NCBI GenBank assembly: GCA_030431085.1
Contig: JAUIJW010000130.1
Span: 1-6,741 of the forward strand
DNA: 6,741 bases
Direction of reading: 5' to 3'
Origin: Bacteroidia bacterium
GTDB lineage: Bacteria; Bacteroidota; Bacteroidia; Flavobacteriales; Flavobacteriaceae
In this document: positions 1 to 6,104 of the stretch, piece by piece
How the letters are laid out: every line of letters begins with the position of its first letter
Numbering within the stretch: position 1 is the stretch's first letter
Notes under the pieces: model-generated
Databases searched by the model: none
Seen by the model: the letters and a program-made list of their open reading frames with translations, nothing else
What the model was told of the DNA's origin: nothing
Position numbers and translations under genes: made by a program

Positions 1-346
1 CGTACTTGGCTTTGATACTTTCAGCATCGATTTGCTCAGATGGTAAATTGAACGTTCTCTTAAACGATTGATAACTGTACTCTCTTAATGTAAAGTGATC
101 TTCGTTGTCCTGTTTATTGTTAACTTCTTTTTCTACAGCAATCGTTAAGACATCATCGTGAACATCAATTTGAAAATCATCTTTATTCAAACCAGGAGCT
201 GCCAAATACAGCTCGTAATTTTTTTCGTTTTCTTTTACATTAACAGCTGGTTGAAATTTTTTTAAAGTATCGTTTGTTCTAATGGCCAAATCATTAAATA
301 ATTCATCAAATATATTTGGCAATGTTGAGGTTCTTTTTACTAACAT
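1..346 (-). CDS. Hsp20/alpha-crystallin small heat-shock protein (C-terminal end outside window)
   Basis: ATP-independent cytoplasmic holdase that binds unfolding proteins and keeps them accessible to DnaK/ClpB. The frame is open from ATG at 346 to the window edge, giving 115 residues of a family usually 140-150 long. It starts MLVKRTSTLPNIFDELFND, a typical sHSP N-terminal arm. The alpha-crystallin domain begins near residue 34 (PAVNVKENEKNYELYLAAPG). It continues through DDFQIDVHDDVLTI and the beta-strand segment SYQSFKRTFNLP at about residues 92-103. The end falls just before the expected GVL motif, so that motif and the C-terminal I-x-I/V tail are not visible. The start is the first ATG of the frame matching family N-termini; it is preceded by an A/T-only leader without Shine-Dalgarno, as is usual in Bacteroidota. 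The gene lies downstream of clpB on the same strand, separated by a terminator and its own regulatory region. Family assignment is firm. Confidence 0.93.
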   Translation of the reverse strand, partial: MLVKRTSTLPNIFDELFNDLAIRTNDTLKKFQPAVNVKENEKNYELYLAAPGLNKDDFQIDVHDDVLTIAVEKEVNNKQDNEDHFTLREYSYQSFKRTFNLPSEQIDAESIKAKY

Positions 347-380
347 AATTATTATTTTTTTAAGTTATACTTGGTACATT

Positions 381-396
381 TCAAATAAAATGCCAA
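381..396 (-). promoter_or_regulatory. Promoter-like element TTGGCA-N6-TTGA of hsp20
   Basis: On the minus strand TTGGCA (396-391) is followed after 6 bases by TTGA (384-381), 35 bp before the hsp20 start codon. The spacing is that of a sigma-54 -24/-12 promoter (TTGGCAC-N5-TTGC), but the -12 GC is GA here. A good Bacteroidota housekeeping promoter (TTG-N17-23-TAnnTTTG) is not seen in this leader. A related TTGGCA element precedes clpB. Promoter identity and sigma-factor class are inference. Confidence 0.35.
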
Positions 397-404
397 ACAA
401 TAAA

Positions 405-421
405 ACTGACAAAATATCAGT
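405..421. promoter_or_regulatory. Palindromic operator-like site 1 upstream of hsp20
   Basis: ACTGACAAAATATCAGT has near-perfect inverted arms (ACTGA/TCAGT) and a 13-bp core at 407-419 centred on 413. On the minus strand the core fits TGNYA-N3-TGNCA. The centre lies 17 bp upstream of the TTGGCA element. It is the best conserved of three evenly spaced copies. The regulator is unknown. Confidence 0.55.
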
Positions 422-436
422 ATTATAACTTTATAT

Positions 437-454
437 AATGACATTTTATCAGTT
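437..454. promoter_or_regulatory. Palindromic operator-like site 2 upstream of hsp20
   Basis: The core TGACATTTTATCA (439-451) is centred on 445, exactly 32 bp from site 1. Read on the minus strand, 437-454 matches the plus-strand form of site 1 at 15 of 18 bases, so it is an inverted copy of the same motif. The 32-bp spacing, about three helical turns, would put bound proteins on the same DNA face. Confidence 0.5.
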
Positions 455-470
455 AATAATCAATTAAATA

Positions 471-483
471 TGACAAAATGTAA
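471..483. promoter_or_regulatory. Degenerate third copy of the palindrome upstream of hsp20
   Basis: TGACAAAATGTAA is centred on 477, again exactly 32 bp from site 2. One arm (TGACA) is intact and the other (TGTAA) has one mismatch to TGTCA. It overlaps the first two bases of the clpB terminator stem. Its support comes mainly from the regular spacing, so it is weaker than sites 1 and 2. Confidence 0.35.
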
Positions 484-512
484 AAGCCCTTTTAAAAATT
501 AAAAGGGCTTTT
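482..512 (-). terminator. Intrinsic terminator of clpB
   Basis: A perfect 14-bp inverted repeat (482-495 with 499-512) leaves a 3-base loop and contains the GC-rich block AAGCCC/GGGCTT. Read on the minus strand it lies about 45 bp after the clpB stop codon and ends in a short U run. A T run also follows on the plus strand, so it could work in both directions, but no plus-strand gene runs into it. It separates clpB transcription from hsp20. Confidence 0.85.
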
Positions 513-556
513 TTGAGAACTGGTTTTTTCGAATCTAATTTAAAGTCTAATCCAAA

Positions 557-2608
557 TTATTTATTTCTAAAAACCAATTCATCATTAAACGAATCGAGGA
601 GAATATTACTCTGTGCAGTAATGTTGCCCGCAAGTAATTCTTTCGATAAATTATTTAAGACTTCTTTTTGAATTACTCTTTTAATTGGTCTTGCACCAAA
701 TTGAGGATTATATCCTTTTTTGGTTAATGTTTCAAGAGCCTCCTCTGTGTTGCTAAAAGAGATGTTCTTATCTTCAAGCATCTTAGCCAATGCATTAAGT
801 TGTAATTTAACAATTTGTCTTACCTCTTTTTTGTTTAGAGGAGTGAACATAATTATTTCGTCTATTCTGTTTAGAAATTCTGGTCTTATTGATTTTTTTA
901 ATAAGCCCATGACTTCATTTTTAGTGATTTCGAGCACAGGTTCTAAATCGCCATCAGTATCTAGATTTTCAAAATTATCTTGAATAATTGATGAACCCAT
1001 GTTAGAGGTCATGATGATAATAGAGTTTCTAAAATCTGCAACCCTACCTTTATTATCTGTTAATCTACCTTCGTCTAGCACTTGTAATAAGATATTAAAA
1101 GTGTCTGGATGTGCTTTTTCGATTTCGTCTAAAAGTACTACCGAATAAGGTTTTCTTCTAACAGCCTCTGTTAATTGACCACCTTCATCATAGCCAACAT
1201 AACCTGGAGGCGCACCAATTAACCTACTTACAGCATGTCGTTCTTGATATTCACTCATGTCTATTCTAGTCATTGCACTTTCATCATCAAACAAATACTC
1301 TGCCAAAGCCTTAGAAAGTTCAGTTTTTCCTACTCCAGTGGTTCCTAAAAACAAGAAAGATCCTATCGGTTTCTTGTTGTCTTGAAGTCCTGCTCTAGAT
1401 CTTCTAACCGCATCCGAAACTGCTTGAATAGCCTCATTCTGACCAATAACTCTCTTATGCAATTCTTCTTCTAGATGAAGTAATTTTACACGATCACTTT
1501 GTAGCATTTTTTGTACCGGAATTCCAGTCCATTTAGCAACAACTTCTGCAATATCTTCACTGGTTACTTCTTCTTTAATAAGTGCATTATCTTGATTTTT
1601 ATCAAGTTCTTTTTGTAATTGATCTAACTGTTCTTGTTCTTTTTGAATTTTTCCGTATCGAATTTCAGCAACCAATCCATAATTGCCTTCTCGTTCTGCT
1701 CTATCTGCTTCAAGCTTAAGATTGTCTAAATTTTGTTTAGCAGTTTGAATGTTATCTACAATCTCCTTTTCGCTAGTCCATTTCGTATGAATGCCATTTC
1801 TTTTTTCTTTGATATTGGCCAATTCTTCTTTTAGAGATTTTAGCTTTTCTTTATCATTTTCTCTTTTAATGGCTTCAATTTCAATTTCTAACTGCATAAT
1901 TTTTCTATCAAGAACATCAAGTTCCTCTGGTTTAGAGTTGATTTCCATTCTCAATTTAGAGGCAGCTTCATCCATTAAATCGATGGCCTTATCTGGTAAA
2001 AAGCGATCAGAAATATAGCGCTGAGATAATTCAACGGCTGCAATTACTGCGCTGTCTTTTATTTGAACCTTGTGATGTACTTCGTATTTATCTTTAATAC
2101 CTCTTAAGATTGAAATTGCACTTTCTGTATCGGGCTCATCAACCATTACTTTTTGAAAACGTCGTTCTAGAGCTTTATCTTTTTCAAAGTATTTTTGATA
2201 TTCGTCTAAAGTTGTAGCTCCTATGGCACGTAGCTCACCACGAGCCAGAGCAGGTTTTAAAATATTGGCAGCATCCATCGCGCCTTCACCACCACCAGCG
2301 CCAACTAGGGTATGGATTTCGTCGATAAAGAGTACTATTTCTCCTTCTGCCGAAATTACTTCTTTAACAACTGATTTTAATCGTTCTTCGAATTCACCTT
2401 TGTATTTTGCTCCTGCAATAAGAGCACCCATATCTAGAGAATAGATTACTTTGTTTTGCAGGTTTTCGGGTACATCGCCCTTTACAATTCTATGTGCTAA
2501 ACCTTCTGCAATGGCAGTTTTACCTGTACCAGGCTCTCCAATAAGAATTGGGTTGTTTTTGGTACGTCTAGATAGGATTTGTAAAATTCGTCTAATTTCT
2601 TCATCCAA
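557..2608 (-). CDS. clpB: ClpB disaggregase, C-terminal fragment (both AAA+ domains and M-domain)
   Basis: This frame carries about 80% of ClpB, the hexameric ATP-driven unfoldase that works with DnaK to pull polypeptides out of aggregates. Residues here count from a TTG codon at 2608. NBD1: Walker A GEPGTGKT 24-31, pore loop GAKYKG with Tyr69, Walker B IVLFIDE 91-97, arginine-finger pair RR 149-150. M-domain: charged coiled coil at about 225-345. NBD2: Walker A GTTGVGKT 422-429, pore loop GYVG 469-472, Walker B with Asp494-Glu495, sensor-1 Asn536, Arg575/Arg581, sensor-2 GAR 638-640. All motifs are intact through the stop at 557. The frame lacks the N-domain and the first strand of NBD1 (the DPVIG segment, which lines the adenine pocket in this family), because that part lies in another frame upstream. 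TTG is only the first possible initiator; as a stand-alone protein it would probably be impaired. It is best read as part of one clpB gene interrupted by a frameshift. Confidence 0.9.
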   Translation of the reverse strand: MDEEIRRILQILSRRTKNNPILIGEPGTGKTAIAEGLAHRIVKGDVPENLQNKVIYSLDMGALIAGAKYKGEFEERLKSVVKEVISAEGEIVLFIDEIHTLVGAGGGEGAMDAANILKPALARGELRAIGATTLDEYQKYFEKDKALERRFQKVMVDEPDTESAISILRGIKDKYEVHHKVQIKDSAVIAAVELSQRYISDRFLPDKAIDLMDEAASKLRMEINSKPEELDVLDRKIMQLEIEIEAIKRENDKEKLKSLKEELANIKEKRNGIHTKWTSEKEIVDNIQTAKQNLDNLKLEADRAEREGNYGLVAEIRYGKIQKEQEQLDQLQKELDKNQDNALIKEEVTSEDIAEVVAKWTGIPVQKMLQSDRVKLLHLEEELHKRVIGQNEAIQAVSDAVRRSRAGLQDNKKPIGSFLFLGTTGVGKTELSKALAEYLFDDESAMTRIDMSEYQERHAVSRLIGAPPGYVGYDEGGQLTEAVRRKPYSVVLLDEIEKAHPDTFNILLQVLDEGRLTDNKGRVADFRNSIIIMTSNMGSSIIQDNFENLDTDGDLEPVLEITKNEVMGLLKKSIRPEFLNRIDEIIMFTPLNKKEVRQIVKLQLNALAKMLEDKNISFSNTEEALETLTKKGYNPQFGARPIKRVIQKEVLNNLSKELLAGNITAQSNILLDSFNDELVFRNK

Positions 2609-2612
2609 TCAC
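2601..2612 (-). other. clpB: Frame break inside clpB (about 5 bases missing)
   Basis: On the minus strand the bases read GTG ATT GGA TGA. The upstream frame ends at this TGA, while the downstream frame reads GAT GAA GAA (DEE) one base out of register. ClpB proteins normally have DPVIG-R-DEEIRR here. Restoring Gly-Arg-Asp needs five more bases, so the Arg codon plus two bases are missing. An ancestral GGACGAGAT would give the observed GGAT by losing five bases between two GA dinucleotides, a typical slipped-strand deletion. The two frames overlap by 8 bases (TTG at 2608-2606, TGA at 2603-2601). Sequencing error, real mutation or recoding cannot be told apart from this window. Confidence 0.85.
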
Positions 2613-3143
2613 AGGATCTAATTTCCCTTCGTTAGCCAGCTGGTTTAAATTTTTAGCATACTTGGATAGGGCATTGTAGGTGTCTTCTGCACCTTGAGAT
2701 GTTACTTTATTGCCTTTTCTAATTTCATTGATGGCATTATTCAAATCAGAAAGGTTAACTCCATTATCTTTTAAAAGTTGAGCAGTATCACTTTTTGATT
2801 TGACGATAGCAATTAATAGATGCTCGATAGACACGTATTCATCTTTCATGTCTTGAGCTATTTTTACCGCATTTAAAAGGGTTTGATTGGCTTTCTTTGA
2901 TAGCATAATATCTGCCCCTTCAACTTTAGGAAAGCCTGTAATTATACTATCTAGGGTTTGCTTGATGACTTTTAAATTGACACCTAATTTATTTAAAATA
3001 AAAGGTGTGACATTTTCATCCACTTCAAAAATGGCTTTTAATAAATGTGCATTTTCGATGTGTTGTTGGCCATATCCATGCGCAATTTGCTGCGCTTTTT
3101 GTATGGCTTCTTGACTTTTTATTGTGAAATTATTGAAATTCAT
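2601..3143 (-). CDS. clpB: ClpB disaggregase, N-terminal fragment (Clp N-domain)
   Basis: This frame gives a 180-residue product. It starts MNFNNFTIKSQEAIQKAQ, the standard start of Bacteroidota ClpB, which fixes the start at 3143. It holds the two repeats of the Clp N-domain, used for substrate engagement: about residues 5-70, with HIENAHLLKAIF, and about 81-145, with YVSIEHLLIAIV. After a linker it enters the first part of NBD1 (LSKYAKNLNQLANEGKLDPVIG) and stops at TGA 2603-2601, immediately after Gly180 and before any Walker motif. Alone it has no ATPase activity. Joined to the downstream frame with the missing Arg it would make about 863 residues, a normal ClpB length. This argues that the two pieces are one gene. 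Upstream it has a heat-shock-like regulatory region shared with hsp20. Confidence 0.9.
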   Translation of the reverse strand: MNFNNFTIKSQEAIQKAQQIAHGYGQQHIENAHLLKAIFEVDENVTPFILNKLGVNLKVIKQTLDSIITGFPKVEGADIMLSKKANQTLLNAVKIAQDMKDEYVSIEHLLIAIVKSKSDTAQLLKDNGVNLSDLNNAINEIRKGNKVTSQGAEDTYNALSKYAKNLNQLANEGKLDPVIG

Positions 3144-3169
3144 AGTTGTATTATTTTCCCTATGAATCT

Positions 3170-3197
3170 CAAAAGGTGTTCCAAGTTAGATTGCCAA
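3170..3197 (-). promoter_or_regulatory. Candidate clpB promoter with TTGGCA element
   Basis: On the minus strand TTGGCA (3197-3192) is followed after 7 bases by TTGGAA (3184-3179), and a TTTTG ends at 3170. It can be read as TTG-N17-ACCTTTTG, a partial match to the Bacteroidota -33/-7 consensus. It can also be read as a relative of the hsp20 TTGGCA-N6-TTGA element, with one extra base of spacing. It ends 27 bp before the clpB start codon. The position is plausible, but which reading is right is undecided. Confidence 0.35.
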
Positions 3198-3206
3198 GAA
3201 TTTTAA

Positions 3207-3219
3207 TGTCATTTTGACA
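3207..3219. promoter_or_regulatory. Palindromic operator-like site upstream of clpB (proximal)
   Basis: TGTCATTTTGACA has perfect TGTCA/TGACA arms around TTT, centred on 3213. It fits the same TGNCA-N3-TGNCA pattern as the hsp20 sites. The centre is 16 bp upstream of TTGGCA, against 17 bp at hsp20. This near-identical placement makes a shared regulator likely. Confidence 0.55.
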
Positions 3220-3237
3220 GAAATAATTTAAAATTCA

Positions 3238-3250
3238 AGTCAAATTGACA
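3238..3250. promoter_or_regulatory. Palindromic operator-like site upstream of clpB (distal)
   Basis: GTCAAATTGAC (3239-3249) is a perfect 11-bp palindrome centred on 3244, 31 bp from the proximal site. With flanking bases it matches TGNCA-N3-TGNCA except at one end base. It sits directly after the stop codon of the DUF3817 gene, so the clpB control region fills that intergenic gap. Confidence 0.5.
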
Positions 3251-3257
3251 AAATAAG

Positions 3258-3545
3258 TTATGATTTAACAGATTTTAGGTATTTTTTGTCTACCATAAAT
3301 GTTCCGAAAGGAATAATGGAAGCTAATAGTATAAGAGCAAAATCTTTGGTTGACCAATTGAACTGTGATTTGATATAGAATGCCATTATAATATATGCAA
3401 TGAATAGTAAACCATGAGGCATACCTAATAACTTAACAAGTATATCATTGCCGCCAAAGTATTTTAAAGGTGTGCCAATAAATAAAAGTAAGATATATGA
3501 AATACCTTCTAAATAGCTAAGTACTCTAAATAAATTAATCATCAT
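3258..3545 (-). CDS. DUF3817-type small integral membrane protein
   Basis: A 95-residue, strongly hydrophobic protein. Residues 4-25 (NLFRVLSYLEGISYILLLFI) form a first membrane segment with the FRV..LEGISY pattern of DUF3817. PLKYFGG follows at 26-32, then the family-typical GMPHGLLFIAYIIMAFYIK at about 41-59 as a second segment. A third hydrophobic stretch (FALILLASIIPFGTFMVDKKYL) ends the protein. Three membrane segments and the full domain length fit the family; its biochemical function is unknown. Two ATG codons sit side by side at the start (3545 and 3542), and the domain begins right away, so the start is credible. It is unusual in starting only about 8 bases after the U tract of the preceding gene's terminator, which leaves almost no room for its own leader. 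No functional link to clpB is evident beyond adjacency. Confidence 0.8.
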   Translation of the reverse strand: MMINLFRVLSYLEGISYILLLFIGTPLKYFGGNDILVKLLGMPHGLLFIAYIIMAFYIKSQFNWSTKDFALILLASIIPFGTFMVDKKYLKSVKS

Positions 3546-3551
3546 ATCAGT

Positions 3552-3583
3552 TAAAAAAAGAAGCCTCCATTAAATGAAGGCTT
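3552..3583 (-). terminator. Intrinsic terminator of the 340-residue redoxin lipoprotein gene
   Basis: Read on the minus strand, a 9-bp stem (3583-3575 with 3569-3561) includes AAGCC/GGCTT and one U-G wobble, with a 5-base loop. It is followed by C and seven U residues (3559-3553). It begins about 12 bp after the stop codon at 3596. The wobble pairs only on the minus strand, which supports that orientation. Confidence 0.85.
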
Positions 3584-3595
3584 TAAGTGGTTATG

Positions 3596-4618
3596 TTATA
3601 AATTTAATGAACTAAACAATTCTTTTAATCGGGGGTCTGATGGTCTAGGAGCATTGGCATCTAAGATATTTCCTTCCTTATCGATTAAAATAAATCTAGG
3701 AATGGCATTAATGCTGTAAGCCGTTACAAAATCAGATCTGAAATCTTTATCTGCCATGATTTGGATACCAGATAATTGCTCATTTTTTACCATCTCAAGC
3801 CATTTATCTTTATTTTCTTGTTTATCAATAGACAAGCTTACGAAAGAGATATTTTTACCCTCATATTCTTTTTGAATTTCTTTTAAATGGGGGATTTCTT
3901 TTTTACATGGCCCACACCAAGTAGCCCATACGTCTACATATACATAATCTCCCTTTAAATCATCTAAAGATACATTTTCGCCTTCTGTATTAGGGTAGTT
4001 GAATTTAGGTGATGGAGCGCCTTTTTTTAGCCTTACAGATGACGTGTGCTGTGCTTGATAGTTAGAATTAAAAAACTCTAGTAATTTTTGATTAGCTTCT
4101 CGTTCTTGCGCTGCTAGAGTTTCGTCTAAGTCTTCTGCATCGACAATAAGTTTTTCCAAATCACTTTCAAGTGAATTCATTTTGGCATCAAACGCTTCTT
4201 TTTCTAATTCAAAAACAGCATTAGGGCTTTCGAGATTTTCATTTTTAATAAAGGCCATTTTATCAAGAATATATTGGTTATCGGCTTTACCTTTGCCTTT
4301 AAAAGTTATAGCGGTAGGATATTGTTCATAATCGGTTTCAATATCTAAAACATAACCATTTTTAAGGTAAATAACAGATTGTTTCTCACCTATTTTAAGT
4401 CCGTGAAAACCATCCTCAACGGTTAAGGTATCTCTAAAAATACCATTTTCATCCACAAAAATAGTTTTAAAATCCTTTTTACCGTAAATTGTTAATGATT
4501 CACCATCATAATTTTGAATTGTACCTTGTAAGGTAACAAAATCATTAGGAGTTTCTTTTTTACAAGAAACCATAATAGCAACTAAAGCTAAGACATAAAT
4601 TACTTTTTTCATTTTCAA
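3596..4618 (-). CDS. TlpA-like redoxin lipoprotein (short paralogue, 340 aa)
   Basis: Predicted exported thiol-disulfide oxidoreductase anchored by lipid. The signal peptide KKVIYVLALVAIMVSC carries a lipobox with the lipidated Cys at 19. Residues 27-118 form a beta-rich, DUF4369-like N-domain ending in a GKGKADNQYIL segment. A short charged helical linker covers about 120-195. The TlpA/AhpC-TSA-type thioredoxin fold starts near 198 (KKGAPSPKF). It has WATWCGPC with active-site Cys235 and Cys238, and the cis-proline segment AIPRF with Pro307. Such proteins reduce or rearrange disulfides in the envelope; the partner is not evident from the sequence. It is a paralogue of the longer gene directly upstream, from which it differs mainly in linker length. 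A TAAATTTG (4639-4632, minus) upstream resembles a Bacteroidota -7 box but lacks a clear TTG partner. The start could also be Met3. Confidence 0.88.
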   Translation of the reverse strand: MKMKKVIYVLALVAIMVSCKKETPNDFVTLQGTIQNYDGESLTIYGKKDFKTIFVDENGIFRDTLTVEDGFHGLKIGEKQSVIYLKNGYVLDIETDYEQYPTAITFKGKGKADNQYILDKMAFIKNENLESPNAVFELEKEAFDAKMNSLESDLEKLIVDAEDLDETLAAQEREANQKLLEFFNSNYQAQHTSSVRLKKGAPSPKFNYPNTEGENVSLDDLKGDYVYVDVWATWCGPCKKEIPHLKEIQKEYEGKNISFVSLSIDKQENKDKWLEMVKNEQLSGIQIMADKDFRSDFVTAYSINAIPRFILIDKEGNILDANAPRPSDPRLKELFSSLNL

Positions 4619-4718
4619 ATTTTTAATCGCACAAATTTAATTGATTATTGCGATAATTGTTTTAATGATTTGTTAAACTCTCTGTGTTTGACGAGTTTTT
4701 ATCGTTTTACCTACCAGA

Positions 4719-6104
4719 TTAAATATTAAGTTCTGTAAATAGATTAATTAATTCTTTAGAGGACGGTCTAGGAGCATTCGAGTCTACAATTTTACCATCA
4801 GGATCAATTAAAATAAACCTTGGAATGCCTAAGATGCCATAATCTTTAACAAACTGAGATTTCCAATCGTTTGGAGCAAATAGTTGTACACCACCTAATT
4901 CTTCTTCTTTAACCATCTTTTTCCATTTATCATGATCTTTAGCCGCATCAATACTCATGCTAATAAATACAATATCCTTATCATGGTATTTTTTCTCAAC
5001 CTCCTTTAAATGTGGAATTTCTCTTTTGCAAGGACCGCACCAGGTGGCCCAAACATCTACATACACATACTTACCTCTAAAATCTTCTAACGAAGAAGTG
5101 CCACCTGCATAGTTCTCGTAGTCTTTAAATGATGGTGAATCAGCGCCTTTACTTAATTTCTGACGCTTATTATACTTTTCCGTGATATCTTTCTTGTGCT
5201 CATCATTGGTAGAGTTAGCCATGAATATATCATAATAGTTTTGCAATTCTTTGGTATAAGTAATACCGTATTTGGCATTATTATACAGTAAATTTTCTTT
5301 AATAACCGGAGATTTTACATCTTTTACTATGGTTTTTAAAAGAGCAATATCGGCCTCAATGCTATCATTTTTGGCTAAATCTGTAGCAATTTCTTGATAA
5401 TGACTAGCCACAAAAGTTCTATAGTTATTAACCTTCATGAGGTCTTCATTTTCAAGATCAACTTGAGAGGCAATTTCAGGGAAGTTATCAGATTTCTTAA
5501 ATTTAGGGTTTTTACTAATGAATCTTTTATATAATTCAAATCTAGAAAGATTATTAATCCACCCGTAGTGAATATCAGCTTGTTCGAGATTGATAAAATA
5601 TTTATTTTTCAGGTTTTGAGATGTTAAAAAATCTTCCGCTAGTAATTTTAGAGAATCAACAGTTTTGATGTATTGATTTTCATCTAATGAACCTAAGTGT
5701 TTGTACGAACTTATCGCTGCCAATTTTTCTTGGTTTACAATTTTTTTTGCGAGATAATTATTTTCATCGGCTCCAATACCAGTATAGGTAATAGACTCAT
5801 CAAATTCACTTGGATTAAGTTGTAAATTAAGTTCAAATCCAGGCTCTAAATACAGCTTAGAAGATTCATTACCAAATTTAAAATTATAGTATCCGGTAGT
5901 AATATTTCTAAGAGTGTCTTTGAAGGTGCCGTCGCTATTGAGGTTAATTTCATTAATAACCTTTTCGGAAGAAGAGACTTTTAAAACGCCGCTGTTGCTG
6001 TTGGTAATGGAACCGCTAAATATGGCGTAATCTACAGATTTATTTTCTTTTTGTTGGCAAGATATTACTGCAATGGCAGTAAGTATCAAGATAATTTTTT
6101 TCAT
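4719..6104 (-). CDS. TlpA-like redoxin lipoprotein (long paralogue, 461 aa)
   Basis: Predicted lipid-anchored envelope thiol oxidoreductase. The signal peptide KKIILILTAIAVISC has its lipobox Cys at 16. A DUF4369-like beta domain spans about 25-118 and ends in GIGADENNYL, matching the same place in the shorter paralogue. A long, charged, mostly helical region of about 200 residues (119-317) follows, some 120 residues longer than in the neighbour. The C-terminal thioredoxin fold starts near 319 (KGADSPSF). It has WATWCGPC with Cys356 and Cys359, and IPRF with cis-Pro428. The last 115 residues of the two proteins are closely similar, including IPRFILID and NAPRPS. A 100-bp gap without a strong terminator separates the genes, so partial co-transcription is possible. 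A TTG-N17-TATTTTTG promoter lies about 70 bp upstream. The family is clear; the substrate is unknown. Confidence 0.88.
   Translation of the reverse strand: MKKIILILTAIAVISCQQKENKSVDYAIFSGSITNSNSGVLKVSSSEKVINEINLNSDGTFKDTLRNITTGYYNFKFGNESSKLYLEPGFELNLQLNPSEFDESITYTGIGADENNYLAKKIVNQEKLAAISSYKHLGSLDENQYIKTVDSLKLLAEDFLTSQNLKNKYFINLEQADIHYGWINNLSRFELYKRFISKNPKFKKSDNFPEIASQVDLENEDLMKVNNYRTFVASHYQEIATDLAKNDSIEADIALLKTIVKDVKSPVIKENLLYNNAKYGITYTKELQNYYDIFMANSTNDEHKKDITEKYNKRQKLSKGADSPSFKDYENYAGGTSSLEDFRGKYVYVDVWATWCGPCKREIPHLKEVEKKYHDKDIVFISMSIDAAKDHDKWKKMVKEEELGGVQLFAPNDWKSQFVKDYGILGIPRFILIDPDGKIVDSNAPRPSSKELINLFTELNI

Noticed and set aside
347..480. CIRCE/HrcA operator upstream of the heat-shock genes
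   Set aside because: No TTAGCACTC-N9-GAGTGCTAA-like sequence is present before hsp20 or clpB; the palindromes seen have a different arm and a 3-base spacer.
720..983. Plus-strand open frame inside clpB (also at 1791-2018, 2223-2444 and 2887-3114)
   Set aside because: These lie wholly opposite the clpB coding sequence, show low-complexity Ser/Phe/Leu-rich translations and match no family; they are antisense shadows.
2600..2612. Programmed +1 frameshift joining the two clpB pieces
   Set aside because: The P-site codon GGA would have to re-pair on GAU, there is no release-factor-2-type CUU-UGA signal or stimulatory element that I can see, and the joined product would still lack Arg-Asp. Kept only as a remote alternative to mutation or error.
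4669..4700. Possible terminator hairpin AAACTC/GAGTTT after the long redoxin gene
   Set aside because: The stem is only 6 bp with a 12-base loop and no U run follows on the minus strand; too weak to call.
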